Shown: piece after piece, positions 18,299 to 28,429 of the stretch
Layout of the letters: the number at the start of each line of letters is the position of its first letter
Position numbering within the stretch: position 1 is the stretch's first letter
Source of the DNA: Stentor roeselii
Taxonomy: Eukaryota; Ciliophora; Heterotrichea; Heterotrichida; Stentoridae
Assembly (NCBI GenBank): GCA_006503475.1
Contig: RSEH01000291.1
Location: 1-55,068 of the forward strand
Reading direction: 5' to 3'
DNA: 55,068 nucleotides
The notes under the pieces: model-generated
Told to the model about the DNA's origin: nothing
The model's database searches: none
What the model saw: only the letters and a program-made list of their open reading frames with translations
Position numbers and translations under genes: made by a program

Positions 18299-19936
18299 TT
18301 ATTCATAAGTTAAATACTTACTAGATCCTACTGTTGTTATACTCGCAGTGTCAATGCGATCAAACAACTTACTCTCATCAATAGAAAAAGCTCTTCTTTT
18401 CATCATCATACTAGAAGGAATATCAGTACTCATGCATCTCTTCCTTTTCTTTTCCCTGAAAAACAAAGGAGCGACGTTAAAATAAATCGAAATCATTTTA
18501 AACTCCGGTACTTCCGAATGAAAAGGAAGAAAAATATTAGTCAAGCAAAGTTCTCCTTGAAATCCAAAAGTTTCAACAAGTTCTTCATATTCCAACCCTT
18601 CCTGTAAAGCCAAACCTTTCATCCCATCGATTTTTTTAACAACTTTCGTGAGTTTTTCACAAATTTTCTCATTTTTCCAGAGTTCTTTTTTATAAGCGAC
18701 TAAAAAAATGACGTATTTCAAGACATGTTTCACGTTATTTAGTCTTGCATCGATTTTACAGTTCTTTAAGCAATAATAAATCATGTACTTGACGCAGATG
18801 CAAGTAAGACTCGGATAAATGAGTAAAAAAGATGCGAGATAAGAACTTGCTGCTTGAACATGTCGATGAAAAAACATGCTTTTTATTAGAACTGATAGAA
18901 AAAGCTCTGTATTCGTTTGTGACTTTTCACAGAGGTTTAAGATAAGATGATGAATGTAAAGCACTTGAGATGTGCTTAGAATATGTGAGGAAAACACTTC
19001 AAGTATATGTTTAAATAAACTTGGCGAATAGTTCTTGTGGACGAAACAGAAAAAATTACAGGCGACCTGGTCAAACTTGTCTTTATCTGACAAAGACTCA
19101 ATTTCAATCAGCTTTTCCATACAGTGATTCAAGGAAAACTGAAGAAGACCTGGAATTTTTTCAGTGATAACTAAAAGATTCTTCATGTAGAACTTTAAAT
19201 ATTTCGTTTCCATTGATTTGTGAGGAGCTTGCTTCCTAATCTCTTCTTTAGCTGAATTTATTAAAAGTGGACTATCTCGAAGGACTTTTACTAAAATTTC
19301 AATGACTTGATTGACAACATTTTGAAATTTATTCAGAGATTCACTTTCAGCAAGACTGATAGAAAACTGCAGAAAGCCATTAATAGCCTTGATATAAGAA
19401 ATATCACTTTTTTCTCCATCCTTCTCAATAATAAAGCATTTCGTTTCATTCTCTCCTTTTTTATGTACTCCAACTGAAATCCTAGTCAAATTCGGTAACT
19501 TCAAATAAGCATTTGGATGATGACTGAAAAGAGCCACCAAGAACTTCAAATGAGTTTCAGAGACTTGACTTCCATTCGGGTAGTTCTGAAGTAAATGAAA
19601 AACAAAACACTTCAGTTCTTGCAGATCTTTAAACTTCTGACCATTCAGTTCCAAGTCAGGCACAAGAGAAGGCAGATTTAATCTAAATGACTGTTACACA
19701 AAAACACTTTTAACTAAAGAAACAATGAAATCTTTAATTCGACTCGGTTCATTTGTAGCTAAAAAGTAAGTCGCGAGACTGGAAAGGTCAGAAAGCAGAT
19801 GAAGGTCCTTTGAAAGAAGAGTCGTCCAGTTAATTGAGTGAAGAATGGATGTGTGGGTTGTTTTAGATTTGAGAGAATTCAAAAGACGATGAAAGTTTTC
19901 TAAGCTAAGGACAGGCTCTTGAGAAGACTCCATCAT
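18299..19936 (-). CDS. RRN3/TIF-IA-like RNA polymerase I initiation factor
   Basis: Exon 1 is 19936-19698 and exon 2 is 19682-18299, joined over the 15-nt intron GTAACAGTCATTTAG (19683-19697); 540 residues. The protein is all-helical, HEAT-like. 'HVQAASSYLASFLLIYPS' followed by 'CICVKYMIYYCLKNCK' resembles the RRN3 segment with invariant Ala-x2-Tyr-Ile/Leu-x-Ser-Phe-Leu, and 'CLTNIFLPFHSEVPEF' resembles its FFPFDP motif. 'KFYMKNLLVITEKIPGLLQF' resembles the earlier RRN3 helix with LL-x-x-P. A basic C-terminus ('REKKRKRC') could be a nuclear signal. RRN3 bridges Pol I and core promoter factors for rRNA transcription. The assignment is by pattern only, so it remains tentative. It diverges from the COG5-like gene with 15 nt between start codons. 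Confidence 0.55.
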
Positions 19937-19951
19937 TTTATTATTGGATAA

Positions 19952-20419
19952 ATGGACTTTTTGGATATGGACTTGATGAGAACTGAAGAAGACGTCGTCA
20001 AAGCAGTCCTTAACAATTCTTTGCCTTTAAAGACAAGTATTGTTGAACTTGATAAGGTCCAGGCAATGCTTGCTGTTAAGATTCAAGCTTTAGCTGCGAA
20101 TTATCATGAAAATATTTTGAATCATCAGAATAGTCTTGAAAACCTAGGAAGTCAAATCAAGACTTTACAGAAAAAAAGTGAAAATTTACATCAAAAAACT
20201 GTGAAACTTGGAAAAGACCTGGAAAGTAACCTTGAAAAAATGACGAATGGCATTGAAAAATTAGAAAAGGTTCAAAAAACAAGTGATATTGTAAGACTAC
20301 TTCAGACATTTTGCATCAAAGTGAAGAAAACTAGAGGAGTTGACCAAAAAGAAATAGAAAGTTTAGCAAATGAGTTAAAAGGTCTCAATATTGTTTCTAA
20401 GTTGATGAATAGGTCATAG
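19952..20419 (+). CDS. Coiled-coil protein resembling the N-terminal domain of COG5
   Basis: 155 residues, nearly all helical. The order of features matches the COG5 N-terminal region: an early 'KAVLNNSLPLKTSIVELDKV', then 'LAANYHENILNHQNSLENLG', a heptad stretch, and 'LEKVQKTSDIVRLLQTFCIK', which in COG5 is the L-x-x-x-Q-x-x-x-D-x-L-R-x-x segment. COG5 belongs to the Golgi tethering complex, but known COG5 proteins are several times longer; this one ends at TAG 20417-20419 with no continuing frame. Either a minimal version, a truncated copy, or an unrelated coiled coil. It converges with the 20429 gene, 9 nt between stops. Confidence 0.45.
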   Translation: MDFLDMDLMRTEEDVVKAVLNNSLPLKTSIVELDKVQAMLAVKIQALAANYHENILNHQNSLENLGSQIKTLQKKSENLHQKTVKLGKDLESNLEKMTNGIEKLEKVQKTSDIVRLLQTFCIKVKKTRGVDQKEIESLANELKGLNIVSKLMNRS

Positions 20420-20428
20420 TTACAGTTT

Positions 20429-21511
20429 TCAATAGTAACTTAAATTATTTCTTGATCTATTCGAAGAGTTTGATCGATTTGTAAGATTTTCTCTTCTCAT
20501 CGTCTCTCGAAATTCGTTTTCACTGCCGAGTTTACTTTTCGCCTTCATGAGTTTTCCAATTAAAATCTTGATCTCATTTTTAAGATTTCTTTCATTTTCA
20601 CAGTACTTGTCTTGAAACCTTAAAAGTTCCATTTTTTGCTTTTTTACTTCAAGTTGAGCTTTTTCAAGTTCCAGAGAAATTTTCGAGTTCTGAAGAGTCA
20701 AGTTTTCAATTTCATTTAAAAACTTCTGACGTTCAACAGTTTCCGCAAGGCTTCCTTTGTTAGAAAGAGTTTTATTCGCGTTAAGGTAAAGTTCTTTATA
20801 ATACTCGATTTGACATTCAAGTTCATCAGTCCTTGAATCGATTAATTCACTTCCTTTGTCTTTTAACTCGTCGATTAGAAGAAGACTTAACTTTAACTTG
20901 CTTTGAAGCTCGGAAACTGTTTTGCGAAGGTTTTGGTTCTCGTTTTCGTAAAGAGACTTTAACTCGTGGATGGATTTTTCGTAGTCTTCTCGGATTCGCT
21001 TTGAGTCGTTTTGGAGTTCTTCTTTTTCTTTTGCGAAGGACTTGCTTAGGTCTTGCAGTTGGAATTTTTGAAGGTCTGATGATGGCTTTTGAGAATATTT
21101 GGAAAGATTTGAAAGGGTGAAGTTTTCTCCTTCGAGTTTCTGGATCGTTCCTAAGAGTTGCAACTTTTCTCCTTCAAAACTGATTTTTTGCTGTTTCATC
21201 AAAAGTTCCGATTCCCGGACAGCCAAATTAAGTTCTTGTTTTTCTTGTTCAAACTTCTTTTTCACTTCCGAAATCTTCAGCTTTAAATCATTATTTTCTT
21301 TTTCTTGAATTTCCAGTCGTTTTTGCAGTTCAATGACAGTATGAGTCTAAATCTTTCTTACATTCAAAGGATTCGAATTATTTTCACTGAGCGCTCTTAA
21401 AAGCGAGTCATTAGTTTTTTTTAAATTCTCTTCTTTTTGTTTGTATTCTTCAAGTTGACTAAGTGTGAACTCAAGCTGCTGTTTTATTAAAGCTTCTTGT
21501 AAAGAATTCAT
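20429..21511 (-). CDS. Coiled-coil protein, 355 residues
   Basis: Exon 1 is 21511-21362 and exon 2 is 21346-20429, joined over the 15-nt intron GTAAGAAAGATTTAG (21347-21361). Almost the entire protein is heptad-patterned coiled coil ('LEEYKQKEENLKKTNDSLLR', 'LENYESS'-like charged repeats are absent but Leu/Glu/Lys dominate), ending in a Ser/Asn/Arg-rich tail ('NRSNSSNRSRNNLSYY'). The stop is TGA, one of few in the window. The function is probably structural (cytoskeleton or basal body), by inference only. It diverges from the MORN gene with 16 nt between start codons. Confidence 0.7.
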
Positions 21512-21527
21512 TGAAATAATAATAACA

Positions 21528-22880
21528 ATGAAAGATAATCAAGAAGTCCGAGGAGTGAAAAATGAGAAAAAAACTCAAAAAGAAAGAAATAAAATTTATT
21601 TAAAAGACTTGAAACAGATGGCTTTTGAAGAAGAGACCCAATATTTGAATGATGAACTTTTTTATAAAGGATTCAATGAATCGGTTATTGGAAGAGGATT
21701 AAATGGCTTGAATGGACGTGGAGTTCTTGTAAAGAACAGAGTTTTTAAGTTTGTTGGAAGTTTGATCAATGGGAAAAAAATTGGCTTCGGGCAGATAATG
21801 ATGAAAAAACTTTACAAATATCGAGGAATGTTTGAAAATGATTTGAAATCTGGAAAGGGTGATTACCTTGATTATACAAATGGACTTTTAATTAAAGGGG
21901 TTTGGAAAGACGACTTTATTCAAGCCTTTCTAAAAATTAATGGTTTTCAATTTGTTTGTATTGCGCAGAATATTGAGAAGGAAATATTTGGATTTGTTTT
22001 TCAGAAAAATGCTAAAGAATATTATATCGGCTTTCTTGATTTTGAATTTAATAGGCAAGGTTTCGGTTTTCTTGTTAACGAAAAAGACAAACAATTCAGA
22101 TTTTTTGAAAGAAAAACTCAAGAAAAACAGCAAGATCTAGAAATAATTGAAAATAGCTTCGATTTGATAGATATTCAAAATTTCATTCATAAATTTTTTA
22201 CCTTCTTTCAAGAATCAAATTTAGAAAAATTCAAAAAATACTATTTAAAGTATTTCAACTCTTTATCATCAAAAAAATCTCAAGATTTTAAAGCGACGTT
22301 AAATGTTAAACAATTTTGGAAAATTGCAAAAATTCTTTACTCTTTTATCAACTTTTTCATGAAGCTTAATTCAGATCATCTGATAATAGGAGATGACTTA
22401 AAAGAAGATTATTTCGATAACCTTTTTAATGATTTTTGGACTTTAATTCCTGAGAAATATAAATATTTTTCTAAAACTTCAGAAAAAACATCAGAATTCC
22501 TAAAAAGTGAAAAGCCTTCAGTATCAATATCAAACTCATCATTAATCAACAAAACCTCTTCAAATTTTTCCGCATTTTTTAAAAACACTGACACTTTGAA
22601 AATAAATTCGAAAGATTATTACGGAATAAGTACCGGAACTTACAAATTTAACAGTAAAAAAGACGAAAAAGGCAATTCCCAAGTTTACAAAGGCCAGTTT
22701 CTCAATGGCAAGCCTCATGGTCTAGGAACAATGTACTATCAAAACAACAGTATATATGAAGGTGAATGGAAAGAAGGTGAAAAATACGGAATCGGTATTT
22801 ACCATGTTTCAGGAGAAACTTTTTATCTGGAGACTTCAGAAAACCAAGAAATTCCCAAAATTTTTAATTTAATAAAATAA
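21528..22880 (+). CDS. MORN-repeat protein, 450 residues
   Basis: I place the start at ATG 21528; upstream in-frame codons overlap the divergent coiled-coil gene and are unlikely to be used. MORN-type repeats occur near residues 75-130 ('GSLINGKKIGFGQ', 'YRGMFENDLKSGKGDYLDY') and at 385-440 ('YKGQFLNGKPHGLGTMYY', 'YEGEWKEGEKYGIGIYH'), separated by a ~200-residue Lys/Phe-rich helical region without recognised domain. MORN repeats bind membranes or scaffold cytoskeleton in ciliates and apicomplexans. The stop TAA lies inside the 3' end of the opposing gene; the two coding regions overlap by 12 nt. Confidence 0.8.
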   Translation: MKDNQEVRGVKNEKKTQKERNKIYLKDLKQMAFEEETQYLNDELFYKGFNESVIGRGLNGLNGRGVLVKNRVFKFVGSLINGKKIGFGQIMMKKLYKYRGMFENDLKSGKGDYLDYTNGLLIKGVWKDDFIQAFLKINGFQFVCIAQNIEKEIFGFVFQKNAKEYYIGFLDFEFNRQGFGFLVNEKDKQFRFFERKTQEKQQDLEIIENSFDLIDIQNFIHKFFTFFQESNLEKFKKYYLKYFNSLSSKKSQDFKATLNVKQFWKIAKILYSFINFFMKLNSDHLIIGDDLKEDYFDNLFNDFWTLIPEKYKYFSKTSEKTSEFLKSEKPSVSISNSSLINKTSSNFSAFFKNTDTLKINSKDYYGISTGTYKFNSKKDEKGNSQVYKGQFLNGKPHGLGTMYYQNNSIYEGEWKEGEKYGIGIYHVSGETFYLETSENQEIPKIFNLIK

Positions 22881-23315
22881 ATGTTTTGATGACTTGCTCA
22901 GTGCAGCGTCTCTTGTGATAGGTCGACAGATGGGCAGATGTAAGTTGATCTTGATTTTATATTTAACAGGCTGGAAATATTCAAAGGGGTTCACTGAAGG
23001 TTCTTCTTTTATTGAAGAGTTCAAAGCTTTTAAGTATTTTTTAGGACTTGGAATAGAAAAAGGCTTTTCTTTTAAATATTTTGAACGGACTTGAGTTGGG
23101 GACAAGTCTTTTGGACTTGTGGATTTCAGCTTGTAATGAAAGATTTTAGCTAATGACTTCATCGGCTTTTCTGAAGGAAGGTCTTTGAATTCGTAAGATT
23201 TGGTTGGAAGGTTCAAGGATGGAGCTTTTCCTGGCGGCTTTGAAGGAAGCATTGACCGGAAGTTTTGTCTTAAAGCTTGAGCCTTTTTAATAACTTCAGT
23301 AGATGAACATATCAT
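22869..23315 (-). CDS. Hypothetical basic protein, 148 residues
   Basis: The frame runs from ATG 23315, which follows ctata, to TAA 22869. Lys/Pro/Ser-rich, predicted extended, with repeated 'KP' and 'SPK' motifs ('LKSTSPKDLSPTQVRSKYL'), as in many ciliate cytoskeletal linker proteins. No family recognised. Its last four codons overlap the MORN gene's end on the opposite strand, so the two transcripts must have overlapping 3' ends. Confidence 0.5.
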   Translation of the reverse strand: MICSSTEVIKKAQALRQNFRSMLPSKPPGKAPSLNLPTKSYEFKDLPSEKPMKSLAKIFHYKLKSTSPKDLSPTQVRSKYLKEKPFSIPSPKKYLKALNSSIKEEPSVNPFEYFQPVKYKIKINLHLPICRPITRDAALSKSSKHLFY

Positions 23316-24777
23316 TATAGGATAATGATTTTTAAAGGAATGAATTGATTAGATGGAAATTTTAAGTTTGTTTTGGTTTAAGGTGGTTGTATGATGAGGA
23401 GATAATTTTTCGACTTTTCTTTGTGGATGTGATTTATTTTAACTCTTTCAGGAAATTTTTAGAGTTTTGATTTAATTTTTCAGATTTTTGTTTTATTCTA
23501 TGATTTTTAGATTAATTTAAAGACTTAAAAGTAGTTTTTTGGAAAAGATTTTGGGGTAAGAGATTTTTCATTGTTTTGTTGTTGAATACTTTAAATAATT
23601 GGTCAATTCGCAGTTATTTGTCGCTGGAGTATTCGAATATTAGAAAAAAATCGTAATTTTGGATCACTTTACCCTTTTTTTCAACTTTCGCTGGTAGTCA
23701 AAGAGGAAAACTTTGGATTCACTGCTTTGTTTGATTCTGCCATCGAATGCTGGATTGATTTAGACATTAAGTCAATAAAAAGATTTTTTGAAGTTTTGTC
23801 AGGCTTATCATGTGAATAATTGTGCACATTTCGTCATTTCTCAAGATATTGAGTTTTATAATAATTCATTTATGAATCTGCAAGCAGGCCTTTAAGAAAA
23901 ATCGATTTTGATAGAATTCTATACCGATACAGCAATATACTGAAATGAATAAGCCACAATTCATCTAGTTCTGCAAAAAAATAAAAATTTTATACAAGAA
24001 TCACTTGATCTTTAATCTTTTTCAAAATTTCTTTGATTATAAAGAATTTAGATACAAAGTAAAAATGCTTTCAGCCTTTGGAGTATTACTTTGACAGGGT
24101 AATTTAATAGAGAAAGTCAGTATTTTATTCAGACATACAACAAAAACCTGATCATGATTCTAAGAGTGGACAAAAATTTTTAATGAAACATATTTCTTTG
24201 GAATAGATAATCAAAACTTTATTGATTAGTAGAGGGTTCTAAAAATAATAATCTTTGAAATTAATTTAAAATATTTAATCTTCAAGCCAAAACTTTGGAT
24301 TAATGCTATCTCATGTTATCAATCTCTAAATCATATCACAGATTTACAAAAAAACTTTAAGAAAGTTTTTTCATTCTATTTTATATGTGAAATTCAACTT
24401 TGTAATTGATAAAATATGATTATAGAGAAAAAATCAAATTTTTAATAGATCAGCTTATCTTATCAATTAATTGATAAGTTTCACAAAGTCAAGATTGTAG
24501 TAAGTCATGAGCCACTTTAGTCAGGAACCACATTAAACAAGGGCTTAGTACTCAGAATGATATATCTTAATAGCTTAAAGCCTGAGTAAGTAAATTCAAT
24601 TATTAATTGATATTGTGAGTCTTTAATTAGAAAGTCTGAGAAACTTTAAATACTTCAGCAAGATTCAATACCGAATAAAAATTTTGATTAATGCTGGACG
24701 TTTTTAAGAACTGATTAGAGTTAATTAATTTTTAATATAAGAAAAAAATATAACTCAGCATCTCAGACATCTTTATA
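23316..24777. other. Gene-free AT-rich stretch
   Basis: No frame that I can support as a gene. A perfect 20-bp palindrome lies at 24459-24478. The first 300 nt are T/G-rich. The last 60 nt lead to the AAA/nuclease gene with 'ctttataATG'. I see no tRNA or other RNA gene. Confidence 0.5.
24459..24478. repeat. Perfect 20-bp palindrome cttatcaattaattgataag
   Basis: The sequence equals its own reverse complement over 20 bases. It sits about 300 nt upstream of the AAA/nuclease gene in otherwise featureless AT-rich DNA. It could be a binding site for a dimeric protein, a relic, or chance in AT-rich sequence. Confidence 0.7.
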
Positions 24778-26841
24778 ATGTTTAATTGGCTAACTAGGAA
24801 TACTAAGAAAGTAATCTCCTCTGTCAAAACTTTCAAAAATGATATCTCAACAGATAACACTTACTCTTATGAACCTAGAGAGATCATAGCAGAGTTTAAG
24901 GAATTTGATGATGTTCTTTATGGAAAATTGCTTAGAGTAGATAAATCGCTACTAATAAAAGATTTACTTGACAGAAAATCTGTGCTTATAACAAGGCCAA
25001 GGAGGTGGGGTAAATCACTGAATTTGGACATGCTTAAGAGTTTTTTCCAACCTAAATTCTCACCAGAAGGACATATTATCAACGATGATCAACAAAAGAA
25101 AAATTTTACCAAACTGCTAATAGGCTCTGAAGTATTAGAAAATCATCCATTTACAGGCAAGGCAGAAAAAACTAAAATAATTGATTTACAGGGAACAATT
25201 CCTGTGATATCTCTTAATTTCGATAGCATTGCAAATATGTCTGTGGATGGAATAAATACAAGTTTTATAGATTTACTCAGAGATGGAATTGAGCCACATC
25301 GTTATTTGTTACATTCATCAAAGATACCAAGTGAAGATTATAAAAAAATTCTAACAAAATATCTTTTTTAAGGCATCAACACTCTTCAAACAGATGATAT
25401 TACTCGTAGTCTTGATTGTTTTATAAAATCTTTAAATAATCATCACAATAGAAAAGTGATACTTCTAGTTGATGAGTACGATAAAATATTAGTTCAAATA
25501 AAAACTGAGAGTCCAAATCTATATTTATATGCTCTTAATTTATACAAAAAAATATTTTCTGTAGTAAAAAATAACTCTCAGCAAGTACAGCTATCAGTAT
25601 TTACTGGAGTTTCACGAATTTCCAAAGAGGACATTTTTTCAGGTATAAACAATTTCTACCACGATTCAGTTGTTGACTCATCTATTAATAGAACTGGTGA
25701 ACATTATGGCTTCACTGAAGCAGAAGTTAACCAATTGATCAGACATGTGATAAGAATTTCAAAAATAAAATTGGATGAAGAAAAAATAAAACAACAATTA
25801 TCTCAATACTATAACGGGTATAAGATAGGAAACACTTTGGTTTATAATCCTTGGACAGTTATGAACTGTCTAGATCGTCTGGCATATGATAAACTGGCCT
25901 ATCAAAATTTCTGGCTTAAGAGTGGAGATCCTACTTTCATCACAAATGCAATTAAAGAACATAGAAAAATTAAAGAAAATGAAAACAATCAAACAAACAA
26001 AAATAATGCAGAAATAAATAAAATTGAAACTTTAATTAAATCAGGGCAAGTTAAATTCAAACCTATTGAAGGAATAAATTTTGATAAGATTTATAATGAC
26101 CAAGTTGCATTATTGACACTTATGTTAGATGCAGGATATTTAACCTCAGTAGATAATATTATTGAATACAAAATTCCAAATTATGAAGTGAGATATGAAT
26201 TTTTTACTAGAATTATTAAGGCTTGGTTTAATGAGGAAGATCAAAATCTCTTGAATTTAACTCTTGATCAAAATGAATTTGAAGATGGAAGAAAGTTTAT
26301 AGAATTATTCCAGGATAGAATTCTGAAATACTTAAAACAAGAAAAATATCCAGAATTTTTTTTTCAATCAATGCTTTTCGCATGTCTTAATAATGAGTCA
26401 TATTTAGGGTCTTTAGATTATAGGACCTCGAATAACAGAAGGATTGATATTTTAATATGGCCGTCTAATAATAGCGAAATTGTTTATATTGTTGAAGTTA
26501 AAAAGAATGGTAAAAATTATAAGGAAGTTACCATTAATGATGATTTGATTCAAATATTAGAAAAAAAGTATGCTGAAGATATAATAAAAACAAATGAAAA
26601 ATTTAATATGGTTATCATTAGGGTAATTTATTTTGAAATGGACAAAGATTCAAAATGGAATATTTCAATGGCTGAACTCAAATTTACAAGAGAAAAATTT
26701 AAAACAGCAATTGAGTGTTTTGTCCCTAAAAAAGACTCAAATAAGAAAATTCAAGAAGTTGAAAATCAAGAAAAGATGAATAATAAAGATATTTTCAACG
26801 ATTTGAAGAAGTATGCTATCGAATATGCTTTAGTTAATTAA
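24778..26841 (+). CDS. AAA-like ATPase / PD-(D/E)XK nuclease fusion of bacterial type, interrupted by one in-frame TAA
   Basis: 687 codons in a single frame with one TAA at 25369-25371 (codon 198). N-terminal AAA-ATPase-like domain: 'VLITRPRRWGKSLNLDML' (Walker A, residues about 69-86), Walker B 'VILLVDEYD' (about 226-234, after the TAA), sensor-like 'VFTGVSRIS'. C-terminal PD-(D/E)XK nuclease: 'RRIDILI' then 'VYIVEVKK' about 17 residues on, giving D...ExK. This is the DUF1703-type architecture common in Bacteroidetes and scattered in eukaryotes by transfer. No GT-AG interval of 15 or 16 nt spans the TAA. It is AT-richer than its neighbours, without micro-introns, and flanked by long gene-free DNA, consistent with horizontal or mobile origin. 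It may be a recent pseudogene or use readthrough. Confidence 0.75.
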
Positions 26842-28429
26842 TTAGATTTATAGAATAATTAGTTTAAAGATTAACAAAAGTTTTATTATAAAGTTAGTCA
26901 ACATAGAGAGGCTTTGTATAGTTACCTAAAGAATATAAACTAATTTCATCATAGAATTGGACTTTATTCCAAAATCTTAAACTGAGAGATTTCTTCTTAT
27001 GATGAAAACTCGTGATTCTCTAATCATTTTTATTCGACTCTTTAATATTTAAGCTTTCCTAATCTGATTTAAACCAAAATCACCGACTAATAAAATTCCA
27101 TCATTATTTATAAATGAGTGAAACTAGCTCCGTTAAAGGTGTTTTCCATATTTTGATAGGTAAATGTTTCAAATACTTAAATTTTTCATGCAAGTTTCAA
27201 ATATTCATTAGTATTAAAAATGTTGAATGCTCTGAATTGTGTTCTGTGTAACTCACAAAAGTTCTAAAAAGACCAAAAGACTTGCACTTAGAATACAAGA
27301 TCCTGAATATTCCGTGAAAAAATTATAAGAAAAGTAGTTTAGGAAATGGAGACATAGTTAATACGAATGAAAAATCGTGAAATTTACAAAGTTTTCAGAA
27401 AAATTGATCTGAGAAAGGTGAAAAGTTCAGAATAACTGCAACAAATCTTAAAAGATAGAAATTTGAGTTTCCTTTTTTGCTCATGTTTTCGAAAACTGCA
27501 TTCATTAACTTCAAGAAAACGACATTCAAAAAAATCATTTGTGATATGAACTTATTATTCTTCAAGAAACTAAAATCAATAACTAAAGCTTCGAAAGTCT
27601 GGGAAAGACCTTTCAATCTTGTATCGAATAAATTAATAAAGAAAATTACAGAACCTGCTCAAAAATTTCAAAAATAATAAAAAAGTCTTTCAACGGAAAA
27701 AAATATTAAAGTTTGATAAGAAAAATCTAGAAAATTCCAGAACCTGCTCAAAAGTTTTATAATAATAAAAAAGTCTTTAAATTTAAGAAAGGTTAAAGTT
27801 TAATAAGAAAAATCTAGAAAATTAGCACCAAAGAGCTATTTTCAAGTAGGATTTCTCGATAACAAATGATATTTATTTATTAGTTAAATTTGATTAATAT
27901 AAGACTGAATCAACTAAAATATTATCTTCCAAGAAATAGAAAAGTATCTGGTTATGATTTGTGACTATTTATATTTAAAACTATGTAATGATTACAGTAT
28001 AGAATTTTTTATCAGACTTCAATTTTACACGATTTATAATTAATCAACTGAGACTAGTTGGAAGTTAAAACTTAAATTTATCCAATTATATCAAACCTAA
28101 ATAGACCAGAACTTAAAGTATTTTATTAAAGGAGCATTATTTTATTTCAATCATATACATATAAATAATGATAAAAAAAACATCTTCTGAGAATATGATT
28201 TTTATAGAAAATTCACTATAATTTGCTTATAAGAATCAGGAAATTTTAAGATTTTTGATTGATTATCTAATTAATTAGTATAAATTTCCTACTTTCAATA
28301 GGATTAAACCAAAGCAGTGATTTACTTAGTAAAGAAATTATAAGGTGATTAGATTATTTGTGCTTGAAATTAAACTAATTAATTTAAACCCACTTAAAAT
28401 AACTCTTCCACTTTCTAAATAATTAAGAT
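26842..28429. other. Gene-free AT-rich stretch
   Basis: No supported gene. A 66-codon frame at 27477-27674 is basic and low in complexity and I do not trust it. A two-copy tandem duplication is present at 27641-27824. The rest is AT-rich without clear structure. Confidence 0.5.
27641..27824 (+). repeat. Two-copy tandem duplication, period about 89 bp
   Basis: cagaacctgctcaaaa occurs at 27649 and 27738, ataataaaaaagtcttt follows in both, and gataagaaaaatctagaaaa or taataagaaaaatctagaaa closes each copy. The copies differ by substitutions and small indels. It lies in gene-free DNA. Confidence 0.75.

Noticed and set aside
27395-27677. Overlapping plus and minus frames of 66-73 codons.
   Set aside because: Low-complexity Lys/Phe-rich products, no start context, no homologous pattern; likely chance in AT-rich DNA beside the 89-bp duplication.
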